This document shows positions 7,885 through 15,547 of a DNA stretch of 40,174 bases, in pieces. Within the stretch, counting starts at the first letter, position 1, and each line of letters opens with the position of its first letter. Position numbers and translations under genes: made by a program. The notes beneath the pieces are model-generated. The model ran no database searches, was not told where the DNA came from, and worked only from the letters and a program-made list of their open reading frames with translations. Source of the DNA: Actinomycetota bacterium. GTDB taxonomy: Bacteria; Actinomycetota; Thermoleophilia; Gaiellales; Gaiellaceae. The DNA lies in assembly GCA_005884575.1 (NCBI GenBank), contig VAWW01000025.1:7572-47745 (forward strand), in the 5' to 3' direction.

Positions 7885-8665
7885 CGCGGCGTTGCAGCTC
7901 GTCGGCGAGGACCGGCTTGCGGCTGCGTTCGCCCGCGGCCGGCCGGCGCTGATCTGCTACCTGCCGCTGGGCGATCCCGCCGGCGGAGACGACCTGCCCG
8001 AGCTCTACGCCGAGTGGGGCGTGGATGTGCTGGAGTTCGGAGTTCCGGGCGGCGACCCCTACCTCGACGGCAGGACGATCTCCGACTCGATCCGGCGGGC
8101 TCGCGTCGCAGGCGTCACGATGCGGAAGGCAAGCGAGCTGATCGCCGAGCATCGCGACGCGCTTCCGGAGACCGCGATGGTCTGGATGACGTACCCGCCC
8201 GACGATCCCAGCGGTCTCGCCGACGCGGTCGTGGCCAGCGGCGTCGACGGGTTCCTCGTGCCACTGCAAGCGCGCGCGTACGGCGCGCTCGCGCGCGAGC
8301 TCGAGGCGCGCGGCGTCCGGTTCATCCACTTCCTCGAGCACGATCCCCAGCTGCGCGACGTGCAGGCCGCGGCCGAGCGAAGCAGCGGGTACGTGATGCT
8401 GCAGGCGAATCCCGGGCCGACGGGAATCAAGCCGGTCGTCCTTCCCGACAACGCGTCCGTGATCGGCATGCTCCGCACGCTCGGCGTGACGACGCCGATC
8501 GCGCTCGGGATCGGGATCGGGAACCCCGAGCAGGCGCGCGCGGCGGTCGAGATGGGCGCCGACGGCGTCGTCGTGGGCACGCTGATGGTCGAGACGATGC
8601 TGCGCGGGCGCGGCGCCTTGCAGGACCTCCTCCTCTCCCTGCGGGAGGCGCTCGATGGCCGGTGA
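7877..8665 (+). CDS. TrpA-like (tryptophan synthase alpha fold) stand-alone lyase
   Basis: 262 aa (beta/alpha)8 protein closely resembling tryptophan synthase alpha, which cleaves indole-3-glycerol phosphate to indole and glyceraldehyde 3-phosphate. The active-site segment is [18 protein letters not shown]: Glu53 matches catalytic Glu49 and Asp64 matches Asp60 of the E. coli enzyme. Phosphate-site loops GIGIGNPEQ (211-219) and VVVGTLMV (231-238, G-T for G-S) are present. Loop 6 reads NPGPTGIK rather than AGVTG, and TYPPDDP replaces the 'YANL' segment, so the organic half of the substrate probably differs. No trpB is nearby; it sits between an importer ATPase (8-bp overlap) and an FGGY kinase (11-bp overlap). 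I infer a catabolic retro-aldol cleavage of a phosphorylated substrate made by that kinase. Stand-alone plant homologues (BX1, IGL) show that TrpB is not essential. Confidence 0.8.
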   Translation: MADAALQLVGEDRLAAAFARGRPALICYLPLGDPAGGDDLPELYAEWGVDVLEFGVPGGDPYLDGRTISDSIRRARVAGVTMRKASELIAEHRDALPETAMVWMTYPPDDPSGLADAVVASGVDGFLVPLQARAYGALARELEARGVRFIHFLEHDPQLRDVQAAAERSSGYVMLQANPGPTGIKPVVLPDNASVIGMLRTLGVTTPIALGIGIGNPEQARAAVEMGADGVVVGTLMVETMLRGRGALQDLLLSLREALDGR

Positions 8666-10025
8666 GCTCGTGCTCGGGATCGACCTCGGGACGACGGCGC
8701 TGAAGGCAGGGTTGTTCGACCTCGCCGGCACGCAGGTCGCGCTGGCCCAGTTCGAGTATCCGATCCAGCGACCTTGGCCGGATCAGGCCGAGCAGGATCC
8801 CGCTGCGTGGCTGGCGGCGTTCGACAGAGCGCTCTCGACCTTCGGCGGCGACGTCGCCGCGATCGGCATCTGCAGCCAGGCGAACACGCACGTCTTCGTC
8901 GACGCGGAGGGCGCACCGCTGCGGCCGGCGATCCTTTGGCAGGACCAGCGGTGCGGCGGCTCGTCGCTCGTCGCCCGCGCCGAGTGGGTTCTCCGCGAGG
9001 AGCCGGACGTGTGGCAGGCCACGCGGTGGGTTCTCTCGCCGAAGGACTTCGTCACGAGCCGGCTCTGCGCGCTCGCCGAGCCGGTCACGGACGCGCTGAT
9101 GTCTTTCGACCTCGTCGACGCGTCCGGCGCGTACGACGCCGAGCTCGTGGCGAGCGTCGAGGGGCTCGCGGAGAGGCTCCCCCGCATCGAGCGCTTCGAC
9201 GTCGCAATCGGCGAGTACGCGAATGCGGCGGTCGTCAACGGGACGATGGACGCGTGGGGCAACGTCTACGGCTCGAGCGTCGTCGAGCACGGCGACGCGA
9301 TGGACGTCGCGGGAACGTCGGAGATCCTCGGGTTGCTGTCGCGGAATGCGTTCCCCGTGCAAGGCGTCGTGACCTTCGTCCCTGTCGACGGACTCCACTT
9401 ACACGCGGGGCCAACGCAGGCGGGCGGCGCCGCGCTCGCCTGGTTCGCCTCGGTCGCCGGCCGCTCGATCCCGGACGTCCTTGCCGCCGCCGCGAGCGGC
9501 AGCTTCGGCCCGATCTTCCTCCCGCACCTGCTCGGCGAGCGGGCGCCGCTCTGGGACGCCGACGCGCGCGGCGCATTCATCGGCCTGAGCAGCGACCATT
9601 CGCTTCCCGAGCTGAGCCGGGCCGTGCTCGAGGGCGTCGCGTACTCGGCGCGCCACCTGCTCGAGGAGCTGGAGCACGCGGCGGGCGTCGAGGCGGAGAC
9701 GCTGAACGCGAGCGGCGGCGGCTCGCAGTCGGATCTCTGGTGTCAGATCAAGGCCGACGTCCTGGCGCGGCCGATCGCGCGCGTCGCAGTCCGTCACAGC
9801 GGCTGCCTCGGAGCGGCGCTGATGGCGGCGACCGGGGCAGGCCTCGTCCCGAGTGTCCGCGAGGCCGCGCGCGACGCGGTGCGCATCGAGCGCGTCTTCG
9901 AGCCGCGCGACGACCGCGCGCCGTACGACGAGCTGTATGCCGCGTACCGCGAGCTCTATCGCGCGCTGCAGCCGACCCATGCGATCCTTGCCGGCCTGCG
10001 GCGGCAGGCCGTCCCGACGAGCTGA
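8655..10025 (+). CDS. FGGY-family carbohydrate kinase
   Basis: 456 aa, two-domain ATP-dependent kinase of the xylulokinase/glycerol kinase superfamily. GIDLGTTALKAGLFD (8-22) is the phosphate-1 loop. The catalytic Asp is in NGTMDAWGN (Asp199), followed by GDAMDVAGTSEIL. The adenine/phosphate-2 loop reads ASGGGSQSDLW, and the C-terminus has HSGCLGAALMAATGAG. The sugar-contact loop reads CSQANTHVFVD where xylulokinases have GQMHG, so the substrate is probably not xylulose. It overlaps the TrpA-like gene and is followed by an SDR after a good RBS. In this context it would phosphorylate the imported substrate to create the phosphate handle that the TrpA-like fold needs. Confidence 0.87.
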   Translation: MAGELVLGIDLGTTALKAGLFDLAGTQVALAQFEYPIQRPWPDQAEQDPAAWLAAFDRALSTFGGDVAAIGICSQANTHVFVDAEGAPLRPAILWQDQRCGGSSLVARAEWVLREEPDVWQATRWVLSPKDFVTSRLCALAEPVTDALMSFDLVDASGAYDAELVASVEGLAERLPRIERFDVAIGEYANAAVVNGTMDAWGNVYGSSVVEHGDAMDVAGTSEILGLLSRNAFPVQGVVTFVPVDGLHLHAGPTQAGGAALAWFASVAGRSIPDVLAAAASGSFGPIFLPHLLGERAPLWDADARGAFIGLSSDHSLPELSRAVLEGVAYSARHLLEELEHAAGVEAETLNASGGGSQSDLWCQIKADVLARPIARVAVRHSGCLGAALMAATGAGLVPSVREAARDAVRIERVFEPRDDRAPYDELYAAYRELYRALQPTHAILAGLRRQAVPTS

Positions 10026-10034
10026 AGGAGGAAC

Positions 10035-10811
10035 ATGCGTGGACTGAGCGGCAAGACGGCGATCGTCACGGGCGGCGCGACGCTGATCGGCCGGGCCGTC
10101 GTCCACGCATTCATGGAGCGCGGCGTCAACGTCGCGGTGGCCGACATCGACGCCGAGGGAGGCGTGCGCCTCGGTGACGACGTCTTCTTCTCCGTCACGG
10201 ACATCCGCGACGACGCGCAGATCGAGCGGTTCGTGTCCCAGACCGTCGAGCGCTTCGGCGGCGTGGACTTCCTCGTCAATCTCGCGTGCACGTATGTGGA
10301 CGATGGCTTCGCGTCGCCGCGCAGCGACTGGACGGAGTCACTGGACGTGAACGTCGTCAGCCCCGTGATGATGGCGAAGGCCGTCCATCCGCACATGGCC
10401 GACCGCGGCGGCGGGTCGATCGTCAACTTCACGTCGATCTCCGCGAAGGTCGCGCAAACCGGACGCTGGCTCTACCCGGTCGGCAAGGCGGCGCTCCTCC
10501 AGCTGACGCGGAACATGGCGATGGACCTCGCGGCCGACGGAATCCGCGTCAACTCCGTCTCGCCCGGCTGGACGTGGTCGAAGGTGATGGTCGAGCTCTC
10601 CGGCGACGACCGTGTGAAGACCGACCGCGTCGCCGCGCCGTTCCATCTCCTCGGGCGCGTCGGCAACCCCGAGGAAGTCGCCGAGGTCGTGGTCTTCCTC
10701 TGCAGCGACAACTCGTCGTTTGTCACCGGCGCGGACTACGCCGTCGACGGCGGCTACTCCGCGATGGGCCCGGAACAGGCCGAGCCCGCGATCCCCAAGC
10801 TGATGGAGTGA
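10035..10811 (+). CDS. SDR-family oxidoreductase with atypical cofactor motif
   Basis: 258 aa classical-length short-chain dehydrogenase. The Rossmann motif reads TGGATLIG (12-19), with Leu where the second glycine of TGxxxGxG usually sits. The usual NNAG is NLAC (82-85). The catalytic residues are intact: Ser134 in FTSIS, Tyr147 and Lys151 in YPVGK. Asp37 at the end of beta-2 (VADID) favours NAD over NADP. Translation starts at ATG 10035 behind a strong AAGGAGGA (10025-10032) that overlaps the kinase stop. Being inside the transporter/kinase/TrpA-like operon, it probably oxidises a hydroxyl on the imported compound or on a cleavage product. The two motif changes mark a distinct subfamily rather than damage, since the rest is well conserved. 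Confidence 0.88.
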   Translation: MRGLSGKTAIVTGGATLIGRAVVHAFMERGVNVAVADIDAEGGVRLGDDVFFSVTDIRDDAQIERFVSQTVERFGGVDFLVNLACTYVDDGFASPRSDWTESLDVNVVSPVMMAKAVHPHMADRGGGSIVNFTSISAKVAQTGRWLYPVGKAALLQLTRNMAMDLAADGIRVNSVSPGWTWSKVMVELSGDDRVKTDRVAAPFHLLGRVGNPEEVAEVVVFLCSDNSSFVTGADYAVDGGYSAMGPEQAEPAIPKLME

Positions 10812-10820
10812 GGTGAACCC

Positions 10821-12050
10821 GTGTCGAAGATCCTGATCGTCGGAGCCGGCCAGGCCGGACTGCAGCTCGCCCTGGGTCTCGTGCAGGACGGCCACGACGT
10901 GACCGTCGTCTCGAACCGGACCGCTGAGGACATCCGCGGCGGCAAGGTGATGTCGAGCCAGTGCATGTTCCACGACGCGCTGCAGCACGAGCGCGACCTC
11001 GGACTCGACTTCTGGGAGGACGAGTGCCCGGACATCGAGGGGATCTCGTTCGTTGTTCCGGCGCCGGACGGAAGCGGCAAGGCGATCGACTGGGCGGCGC
11101 GGCTCGACCACGGCCCGGCGCAGTCCGTCGACCAGCGCGTGAAAATGCCGGGCTGGATGGAGGAGCTGGAGAAGCAGGGCGGCAAGCTCGTCCTGCACGA
11201 CGCCTCCGTCCCCGACCTGGAGGGCTACGCGGGGGAGAACGACCTCGTGATCGTCGCGGCGGGCAAGGGCGAGGTCGCGCAGCTCTTCGAGCGCGACGCG
11301 GCGCGCTCGCCGTACTCGGCGCCGCAGCGGGCGCTCGCGCTGACGTACGTGACGGGCATGACGCCGCGGCCGGAGTTCACCGCGGTCTGCTTCAACCTGA
11401 TCCCGACCGTCGGCGAGTACTTCGTCTTCCCTGCGCTGACGACGACGGGCGAGTGCGAGATCATGGTCTTCGAAGGCGTCCCGGGCGGACCGATGGACTG
11501 CTGGGGCGACGTCTCGGCGCCCGCGGAGCATCTCGCCAAGAGCAAGTGGATCCTCGAGACGTTTCTGCCGTGGGAGGCCGAGCGCTGCCACGACGTCGAG
11601 CTCACGGACGACAATGGGATCCTCGCCGGGCGCTTTCCGCCGACGGTGCGGAAGCCGGTCGGCGAGCTGCCGTCGGGTGCGCTCGTGCTCGGACTCGCGG
11701 ACGCCGTCGTGCTGAATGACCCGATCACGGGCCAGGGCTCGAACAACGCGAGCAAGGCGGCTGCGTCGTACCTCGCGAGCATCCGAGAGCACGGCGACGG
11801 GCCGTTCGACCGCGCGTTCATGGAGCAGGCGTTCGACCGCTCGTGGGACGAGGTGCAGTACTCGACGATCTGGACGAACGCATTGCTCGGGCCGCCGCCG
11901 GAGCACGTGCTCCAGCTGCTCCAGGCCGGGAACGAGCACCAGGAGATCGCGTCGCGGTTCGTCAACGGCTTCAACGACCCGCGCGACTTCTTCGACTGGT
12001 TCATGGATCCGGAGAGCGCGAGTCAGTACCTGGCGCAGGTCGCGGCGTAG
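10821..12050 (+). CDS. StyA/indole-monooxygenase-like FAD monooxygenase
   Basis: 409 aa flavoprotein of the group E (styrene/indole) monooxygenases. VGAGQAGLQLALGL (7-20) is the FAD dinucleotide motif. LADAVVLNDPITGQGSNNAS matches the StyA 'GDIQATVDPVLGQGANMAS' segment, with A-D where StyA has G-D. The C-terminal FVNGFNDPRDFFDWFMDPES matches the StyA 'DNFNYPERQWDRFSSPE' region. The family epoxidises styrene or indole using reduced FAD from a separate reductase (StyB). No StyB-like gene is in the window, so the reductase must be elsewhere or shared. GTG start at 10821 with GAGGTGAA upstream. It is last in the operon, and its 3' end overlaps the convergent hydrolase gene by 28 bp. With a TrpA-like lyase in the same operon, an indole- or arene-like intermediate is a tempting substrate. 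Confidence 0.83.
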   Translation: MSKILIVGAGQAGLQLALGLVQDGHDVTVVSNRTAEDIRGGKVMSSQCMFHDALQHERDLGLDFWEDECPDIEGISFVVPAPDGSGKAIDWAARLDHGPAQSVDQRVKMPGWMEELEKQGGKLVLHDASVPDLEGYAGENDLVIVAAGKGEVAQLFERDAARSPYSAPQRALALTYVTGMTPRPEFTAVCFNLIPTVGEYFVFPALTTTGECEIMVFEGVPGGPMDCWGDVSAPAEHLAKSKWILETFLPWEAERCHDVELTDDNGILAGRFPPTVRKPVGELPSGALVLGLADAVVLNDPITGQGSNNASKAAASYLASIREHGDGPFDRAFMEQAFDRSWDEVQYSTIWTNALLGPPPEHVLQLLQAGNEHQEIASRFVNGFNDPRDFFDWFMDPESASQYLAQVAA

Positions 12051-12805
12051 TCGCCGATCACGCGCGCCAGCTCCTCGGGCGCGTTCGAGACGAGGTCGTG
12101 CACCGCGGTCGCGAGGCGACGGACCTCGAGCTGCGGAACGTTGCGCTGGAACCGCGCGACCTGCTCGTCCCAGCGGTGCGTGTCGGGGAGGACGAGGAGG
12201 ACGGGCACGCCGGAGTCGTGGAGGGCAGCGTGCGTGGCGACCGTCGGCTCGACGACGTTGCCGTGGGAGATTGCGGCGGCGACGGCCGGCTCGAGGATCG
12301 GGACGATCTCGCCGTTCAACTCTCGCATCGTCGCGCGGTGCGCTGCCTCGAGCTCCGGCGTCCAGCGGCCGAGGTCGGCGGCCTGCTCGGCGAAATACGC
12401 ATCCCAGCTCGCGTAGCGCTCGTCGCGCGGCAGGGCCGAGGGGTCGGCGCCGCGGAGGTCGGCGAAATCCCAGTGGCCGCCGTCGACGAGCACGAGCGCC
12501 GCCGTCCGCTCGGGGAAGCGGGCGGCGAACGCGCAGCCGACCTCGGCGCCGACAGAGAAGCCGAGGAAGCCCGTCCGGCCGGGGACGAGCTCCGCGGCGA
12601 GCGCGGCGAGGCGCGAAGGCAAGTAGTCGTCGAGCGGCAGGGCGGGCGAGCGGCCGTGGCCGGGCGGGTCCGGCGCGAGCATGTGGAAGCCGTAGTCGCG
12701 CGCGAGGAGCGGCCCGATCTCGTTCGCGTGCAGGCCGGTGCCGCCGAGACCGTCCCAGTAGAGCAGCGGCCGCCCGCGCCGGTCGCCCCACTCGTAGAGA
12801 TGCAC
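12023..12805 (-). CDS. Alpha/beta hydrolase
   Basis: 260 aa alpha/beta-fold hydrolase. The nucleophile elbow is GFSVG (82-86, Ser84), the 'PDPPGHGRS' loop after strand 4 is typical, and the catalytic His is in AVHDLVSNAPEEL near the C-terminus. The oxyanion segment is 'YWDGLGGTG', where the common HG dipeptide is D-G. GTG start at 12805 shares a base with the stop of the upstream SDR (TAGTG), so the two minus-strand genes form an operon. The last 28 bp overlap the 3' end of the StyA-like gene convergently. It could hydrolyse an ester, lactone or epoxide arising from the neighbouring pathway; haloalkane dehalogenase or epoxide hydrolase activity would need other residues, so the substrate is unknown. 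Confidence 0.85.
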   Translation of the reverse strand: MHLYEWGDRRGRPLLYWDGLGGTGLHANEIGPLLARDYGFHMLAPDPPGHGRSPALPLDDYLPSRLAALAAELVPGRTGFLGFSVGAEVGCAFAARFPERTAALVLVDGGHWDFADLRGADPSALPRDERYASWDAYFAEQAADLGRWTPELEAAHRATMRELNGEIVPILEPAVAAAISHGNVVEPTVATHAALHDSGVPVLLVLPDTHRWDEQVARFQRNVPQLEVRRLATAVHDLVSNAPEELARVIGDYAATCARY

Positions 12806-13587
12806 TACTCGCGGTAGCGCGCGGCGACGCCGCCGGCGATCGCCGTGCGGAAGACCGTCCGCTGCGCCTCGTTGCTCGACTCGATCAGGCTGTCGTCCTC
12901 GAGACCCGGCGCAGAGACGACCTCGCCGGCCTCGAGGCCGCGCAGCGACGCGGTCACGACCTCGTCCGGCTCCATCATCCCGAACGGCATTTTCGTCGGA
13001 TCGCGGCCGGCAACTTCGTGGAACTCGGTTCGGATCAGTCCCGGCGTGAGCACCTGCACCCGGACGCCGGTCCCGGCGAGCTCGTAGGCGAGCTGCTGCG
13101 TGAACGTGAGCATGTACGACTTGCACGCTGCGTAGGTGGCGCGCAGAGGAAGCGGATCGGGCGGGATCGAGCCGCTGAACGCGAGCAGCGACGCGACGTT
13201 CACGATGCCGCCGGAGCCGCGCTCGATCATCCACGGGAGCGCCGCGCGCGTGAGGCGCGTGGTCGCGACGACGTGCACGCGGATCAGGTTCTCTGCGACC
13301 TCCGGGTCGATCTCCGCGAAGGGCCGGTAGCCGGCGAAGCCCGCGTTGTTCACGAGCAGGTCGATGCCGTCGGCGGCACGGGCCTCGACCTGGGCGAGCG
13401 CCGCGGGGTCGGCGAGATCGGCCGGGAGCACCTCGACGTTCGTTTGCAACCGCTCAGCAAGCTCCTCGAGCCGCTCGCGCCGGCGCGCGACGACGACGAC
13501 GTCGTAGCCGTCCGCAGCGAGCCGCTCGGCGAACGCGACGCCGAGCCCCGCTGATGCGCCCGTGACCAGTGCGACTCCGCGACTCAT
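12805..13587 (-). CDS. Classical SDR oxidoreductase
   Basis: 260 aa short-chain dehydrogenase with fully canonical motifs: TGASAGLG (9-16), NNAG (80-83), Ser133 in VASLL, Tyr152 and Lys156 in YAACK, PGLIRTEF after strand 6. Arg at the end of beta-2 (VVARRRERL) suggests NADP(H). It resembles YqjQ/DltE-type SDRs of broad specificity. ATG at 13587 lies 8 nt after a TATCGT -10, so it is probably leaderless. It is first in a two-gene operon with the alpha/beta hydrolase, facing the StyA-like operon tail to tail. Confidence 0.9.
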   Translation of the reverse strand: MSRGVALVTGASAGLGVAFAERLAADGYDVVVVARRRERLEELAERLQTNVEVLPADLADPAALAQVEARAADGIDLLVNNAGFAGYRPFAEIDPEVAENLIRVHVVATTRLTRAALPWMIERGSGGIVNVASLLAFSGSIPPDPLPLRATYAACKSYMLTFTQQLAYELAGTGVRVQVLTPGLIRTEFHEVAGRDPTKMPFGMMEPDEVVTASLRGLEAGEVVSAPGLEDDSLIESSNEAQRTVFRTAIAGGVAARYRE

Positions 13588-13595
13588 CGCCGTTC

Positions 13596-13601
13596 ACGAT
13601 A
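13596..13601 (-). promoter_or_regulatory. Putative -10 of the SDR/hydrolase operon (leaderless)
   Basis: Minus-strand TATCGT ends 8 nt before the ATG at 13587. The stretch TATCGTGAACG followed by (G)CGATGA is nearly identical to the promoter/start region of the BKACE gene at 27997-28013. No good -35 is visible. Confidence 0.45.
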
Positions 13602-13704
13602 GGCGACCCCGCGCGCAGAAGGCACACTTTCGGCACAAAGGACATCTGGCGCACGGTGGCCGAACCGGGTTACGCTCGTGCGTGAGCAGGGGGCGGGTCG
13701 GGCC

Positions 13705-13716
13705 CGAGTTAACTCG
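13705..13716. promoter_or_regulatory. Perfect 12-bp palindrome in the 13588-13839 intergenic region
   Basis: CGAGTTAACTCG is a perfect palindrome in the 252-bp gap between the divergent SDR and the redox-module genes. A second inverted repeat, CCGACT-N7-AGTCGG (13741-13759), lies 25 bp further on. Both are upstream of the gene at 13840 and could be operator sites, for instance for the two-component regulator encoded in that operon. Apart from these and the SDR promoter I see nothing else in the gap. Confidence 0.4.
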
Positions 13717-13839
13717 CGTGTACCTCTACAAGGCCCCGTTCCGACTTCTGAACAGTCGGTGAAATCTGGCGTCGCGCCCTGGCGCGGGCCTCCGCACCGC
13801 GCCTACAACGAGAGCGACCCGTTCGGAAGGGAGCTCCCG

Positions 13840-14253
13840 ATGCGACTCACCCTCTTCCTCCTCGCGCTCGTCGCCGCAGTGGCGCTCGTTCCGCAGGCGC
13901 CCGCCGCGCAGCGCGACTCGACGCCGATCCGGAAGGTGACCGCGCCGAAGTTCGGCGCGATCCTCGTGACCCGCGGGCACCTCGCTCTCTACAGGTGGAA
14001 CAACGAGAAGGACAAGAAGGTGCACTGCACCGGCTCGTGCGCGAAGGCGTGGCCGCCGCTGACGATCGCGAAGGGAACGATGGTCGCGAAGCACGTCGCC
14101 GGCGTGATGGGAACCTTCGGCGAGATCACGCGGCCCGACGGAACGACGCAGGTCACGCTCGACGGCCGGCCGCTCTACACGTACCACGGCGACACCGCGA
14201 CGAAGATCCTCTGCGACGGCGTCGACGGCTGGTTCGTCGTCCGGGTGCACTGA
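13840..14253 (+). CDS. Secreted repeat protein (COG4315, PF03640-like)
   Basis: 137 aa. Sec signal peptide (MRLTLFLLALVAAVALVPQAPAA) without a lipobox cysteine. The mature part holds two short repeats of the 'secreted repeat of unknown function' family with the Yx(F/W/Y)xxD pattern: LALYRWNNEKD followed by VHCTGSCAKAWPPL, and RPLYTYHGDT followed by ILCDGVDGWFVV. Three cysteines (the CTGSC pair and one in LCDG) might form disulfides or bind a metal. ATG at 13840 is preceded by GGAAGGGAG. It is first in an operon with a molybdoenzyme, a cytochrome b and a two-component system, which points to an extracytoplasmic redox role. The family's biochemical function is not settled. Confidence 0.82.
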   Translation: MRLTLFLLALVAAVALVPQAPAAQRDSTPIRKVTAPKFGAILVTRGHLALYRWNNEKDKKVHCTGSCAKAWPPLTIAKGTMVAKHVAGVMGTFGEITRPDGTTQVTLDGRPLYTYHGDTATKILCDGVDGWFVVRVH

Positions 14254-14260
14254 GCACGCC

Positions 14261-14947
14261 GTGGACTCGCCCGGCGAGACGAGGAGATACGGCCGCCGCA
14301 CCTTCCTTGCGGTCACGGCGGCCGGACTCTCCTCGCTCGCCTGGGGGAAGCCGGTCTGGCAGGCGTTCTCCCACGCGACGCAGCCGCTCCAGGACGCACT
14401 GCTGCCACCGGGCCTGCTCCCCGACGGCTGGCGGATCTACACGGTCGCCGCGTCGATGCCCCGATTCGACCCGGGCACCTGGCGGCTGCAGATCGACGGG
14501 CTCGTCGAGCAACCGCAGTCGCTGACGTACGACGAGCTGCGGCGGCTCCCTCGCGCGGAGCAGGTGTCGACGTTCCACTGCGTCACCGGCTGGTCGGTGA
14601 AGAACGTCCGCTGGGCCGGCGTGCGCTTCCGGGACCTGCTCGCGCCGGCGCGGCCGCTCGCGAACGGAACGGTGCTCAGCTTCGTCTCGGCGGAGAAGCC
14701 GTACGTCGACACGCTGACGCTCCGCCAGGCGGAGCTGCACGACGCGATGCTCGCGTACGAGATGGACGGCGCGCCGCTCGCCCGCGAGCACGGCGCGCCC
14801 GTGCGCGTCGTGATTCCGGAGATGTACGGCTACAAGAACGTCAAATGGGTCGAGCGGATCACGGTCGCGGACGCCGTCGAGTCCGGCTACTGGGAGCAGC
14901 GCGGCTATGACGTCGACGCCTGGGTGGGGCGATCGAATGGCTTCTGA
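14261..14947 (+). CDS. Tat-exported molybdopterin oxidoreductase (MsrP/YedY/sulfite-oxidase fold)
   Basis: 228 aa. The N-terminal twin-arginine signal GRRTFLAV (11-18) with hydrophobic stretch implies export folded with cofactor. The oxidoreductase molybdopterin domain includes WRLQIDGLVEQPQSLTYDEL, the Mo-coordinating Cys107 in STFHCVTGWSV, and VIPEMYGYKNVKWVERI with the GYK-x-VKW motif of the family. It is shorter than YedY/MsrP (about 300 aa) and lacks a dimerisation domain. GTG start at 14261, 7 nt after the repeat protein; it overlaps the cytochrome gene by 11 bp. The cytochrome b561-like partner probably feeds it electrons, as MsrQ does for MsrP, though the partner is not of the MsrQ family. 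The substrate might be an oxidised sulfur or nitrogen compound; this is unproven. Confidence 0.87.
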   Translation: MDSPGETRRYGRRTFLAVTAAGLSSLAWGKPVWQAFSHATQPLQDALLPPGLLPDGWRIYTVAASMPRFDPGTWRLQIDGLVEQPQSLTYDELRRLPRAEQVSTFHCVTGWSVKNVRWAGVRFRDLLAPARPLANGTVLSFVSAEKPYVDTLTLRQAELHDAMLAYEMDGAPLAREHGAPVRVVIPEMYGYKNVKWVERITVADAVESGYWEQRGYDVDAWVGRSNGF

Positions 14948-15545
14948 CCCGCGGTACGTGCGGCGCTTCTCGAGGACCGAGCGCACGCTGCACTGGGTGC
15001 ACGCGAGCGCGTTCTTCGTGCTGCTCGCCTCCGGACTGATCCTCTACCTCCCGAGCCTCAGCGAGCTCGTCGGACGGCGGCCGTTCGTGAAGGACGTCCA
15101 CTTCGACACGGCTCTCGCCTGGCTGGTCGCGATCGCACTCGTCGTCGCGCTCGGCGACCGCCGTGGCCTCCGCCGCACGCTCGCGGAGCTCGACGCGTTC
15201 GACGAGGACGACCGGCTCTGGCTGCGCCGCATCGACAGGCCGCAAGGCCGTTTCAACGCAGGCCAGAAAGTGAACGCCGCGCTGACCGCCGCCTTCGCGC
15301 TGCTCTTCACGGTCTCGGGCTTCCTCCTCTGGTACGGCGAGCGGGACCACCGCTTCCGCTTCGCGAGCACGATCCTGCTCCACGACGGGTTGATGTACGT
15401 GTCGCTCGTGCTCCTCGTCGGCCACCTGTACCTCGCGCTGATCTATCCGGCGACACGGCACGCGTTGCGCGGGATGACGACCGGCTCGGTGAGGCGCGAC
15501 TGGGCACTGCAGCACCATCGCAAGTGGGTCGACGAGGATGGGTGA
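14937..15545 (+). CDS. Cytochrome b561-like membrane protein
   Basis: 202 aa, four membrane helices (about 21-42, 60-80, 113-133, 148-170) in the arrangement of formate dehydrogenase gamma / Ni,Fe-hydrogenase b-type cytochromes. Candidate haem-ligand histidines are in TLHWVHASAFF (helix 1), KDVHFDT, and LLHDGLMYVS/LLVGHLYLALIYP (helices 3-4). ATG at 14937 begins MASDPRYVRRFS, inside the 3' end of the molybdoenzyme gene. Its likely job is to pass quinol electrons to the exported molybdoenzyme or the reverse. It is followed 2 nt later by the response regulator. Confidence 0.85.
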   Translation: MASDPRYVRRFSRTERTLHWVHASAFFVLLASGLILYLPSLSELVGRRPFVKDVHFDTALAWLVAIALVVALGDRRGLRRTLAELDAFDEDDRLWLRRIDRPQGRFNAGQKVNAALTAAFALLFTVSGFLLWYGERDHRFRFASTILLHDGLMYVSLVLLVGHLYLALIYPATRHALRGMTTGSVRRDWALQHHRKWVDEDG

Positions 15546-15547
15546 CA

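Noticed and set aside
7877..8665. Biosynthetic trpA
   Set aside because: No trpB, trpC or other trp gene is nearby, the aromatic pocket loops differ, and it overlaps a transporter ATPase and a sugar kinase.
10338..12791. 817-aa minus-strand open frame spanning the SDR and StyA-like genes
   Set aside because: It is an Arg/Ala/Pro/Glu-rich shadow typical of high-GC antisense frames; the plus-strand frames carry clear family motifs and good starts.
13741..13759. CCGACT/AGTCGG hairpin as a terminator
   Set aside because: It lies between two divergent starts where no transcript ends, and lacks a T-run.
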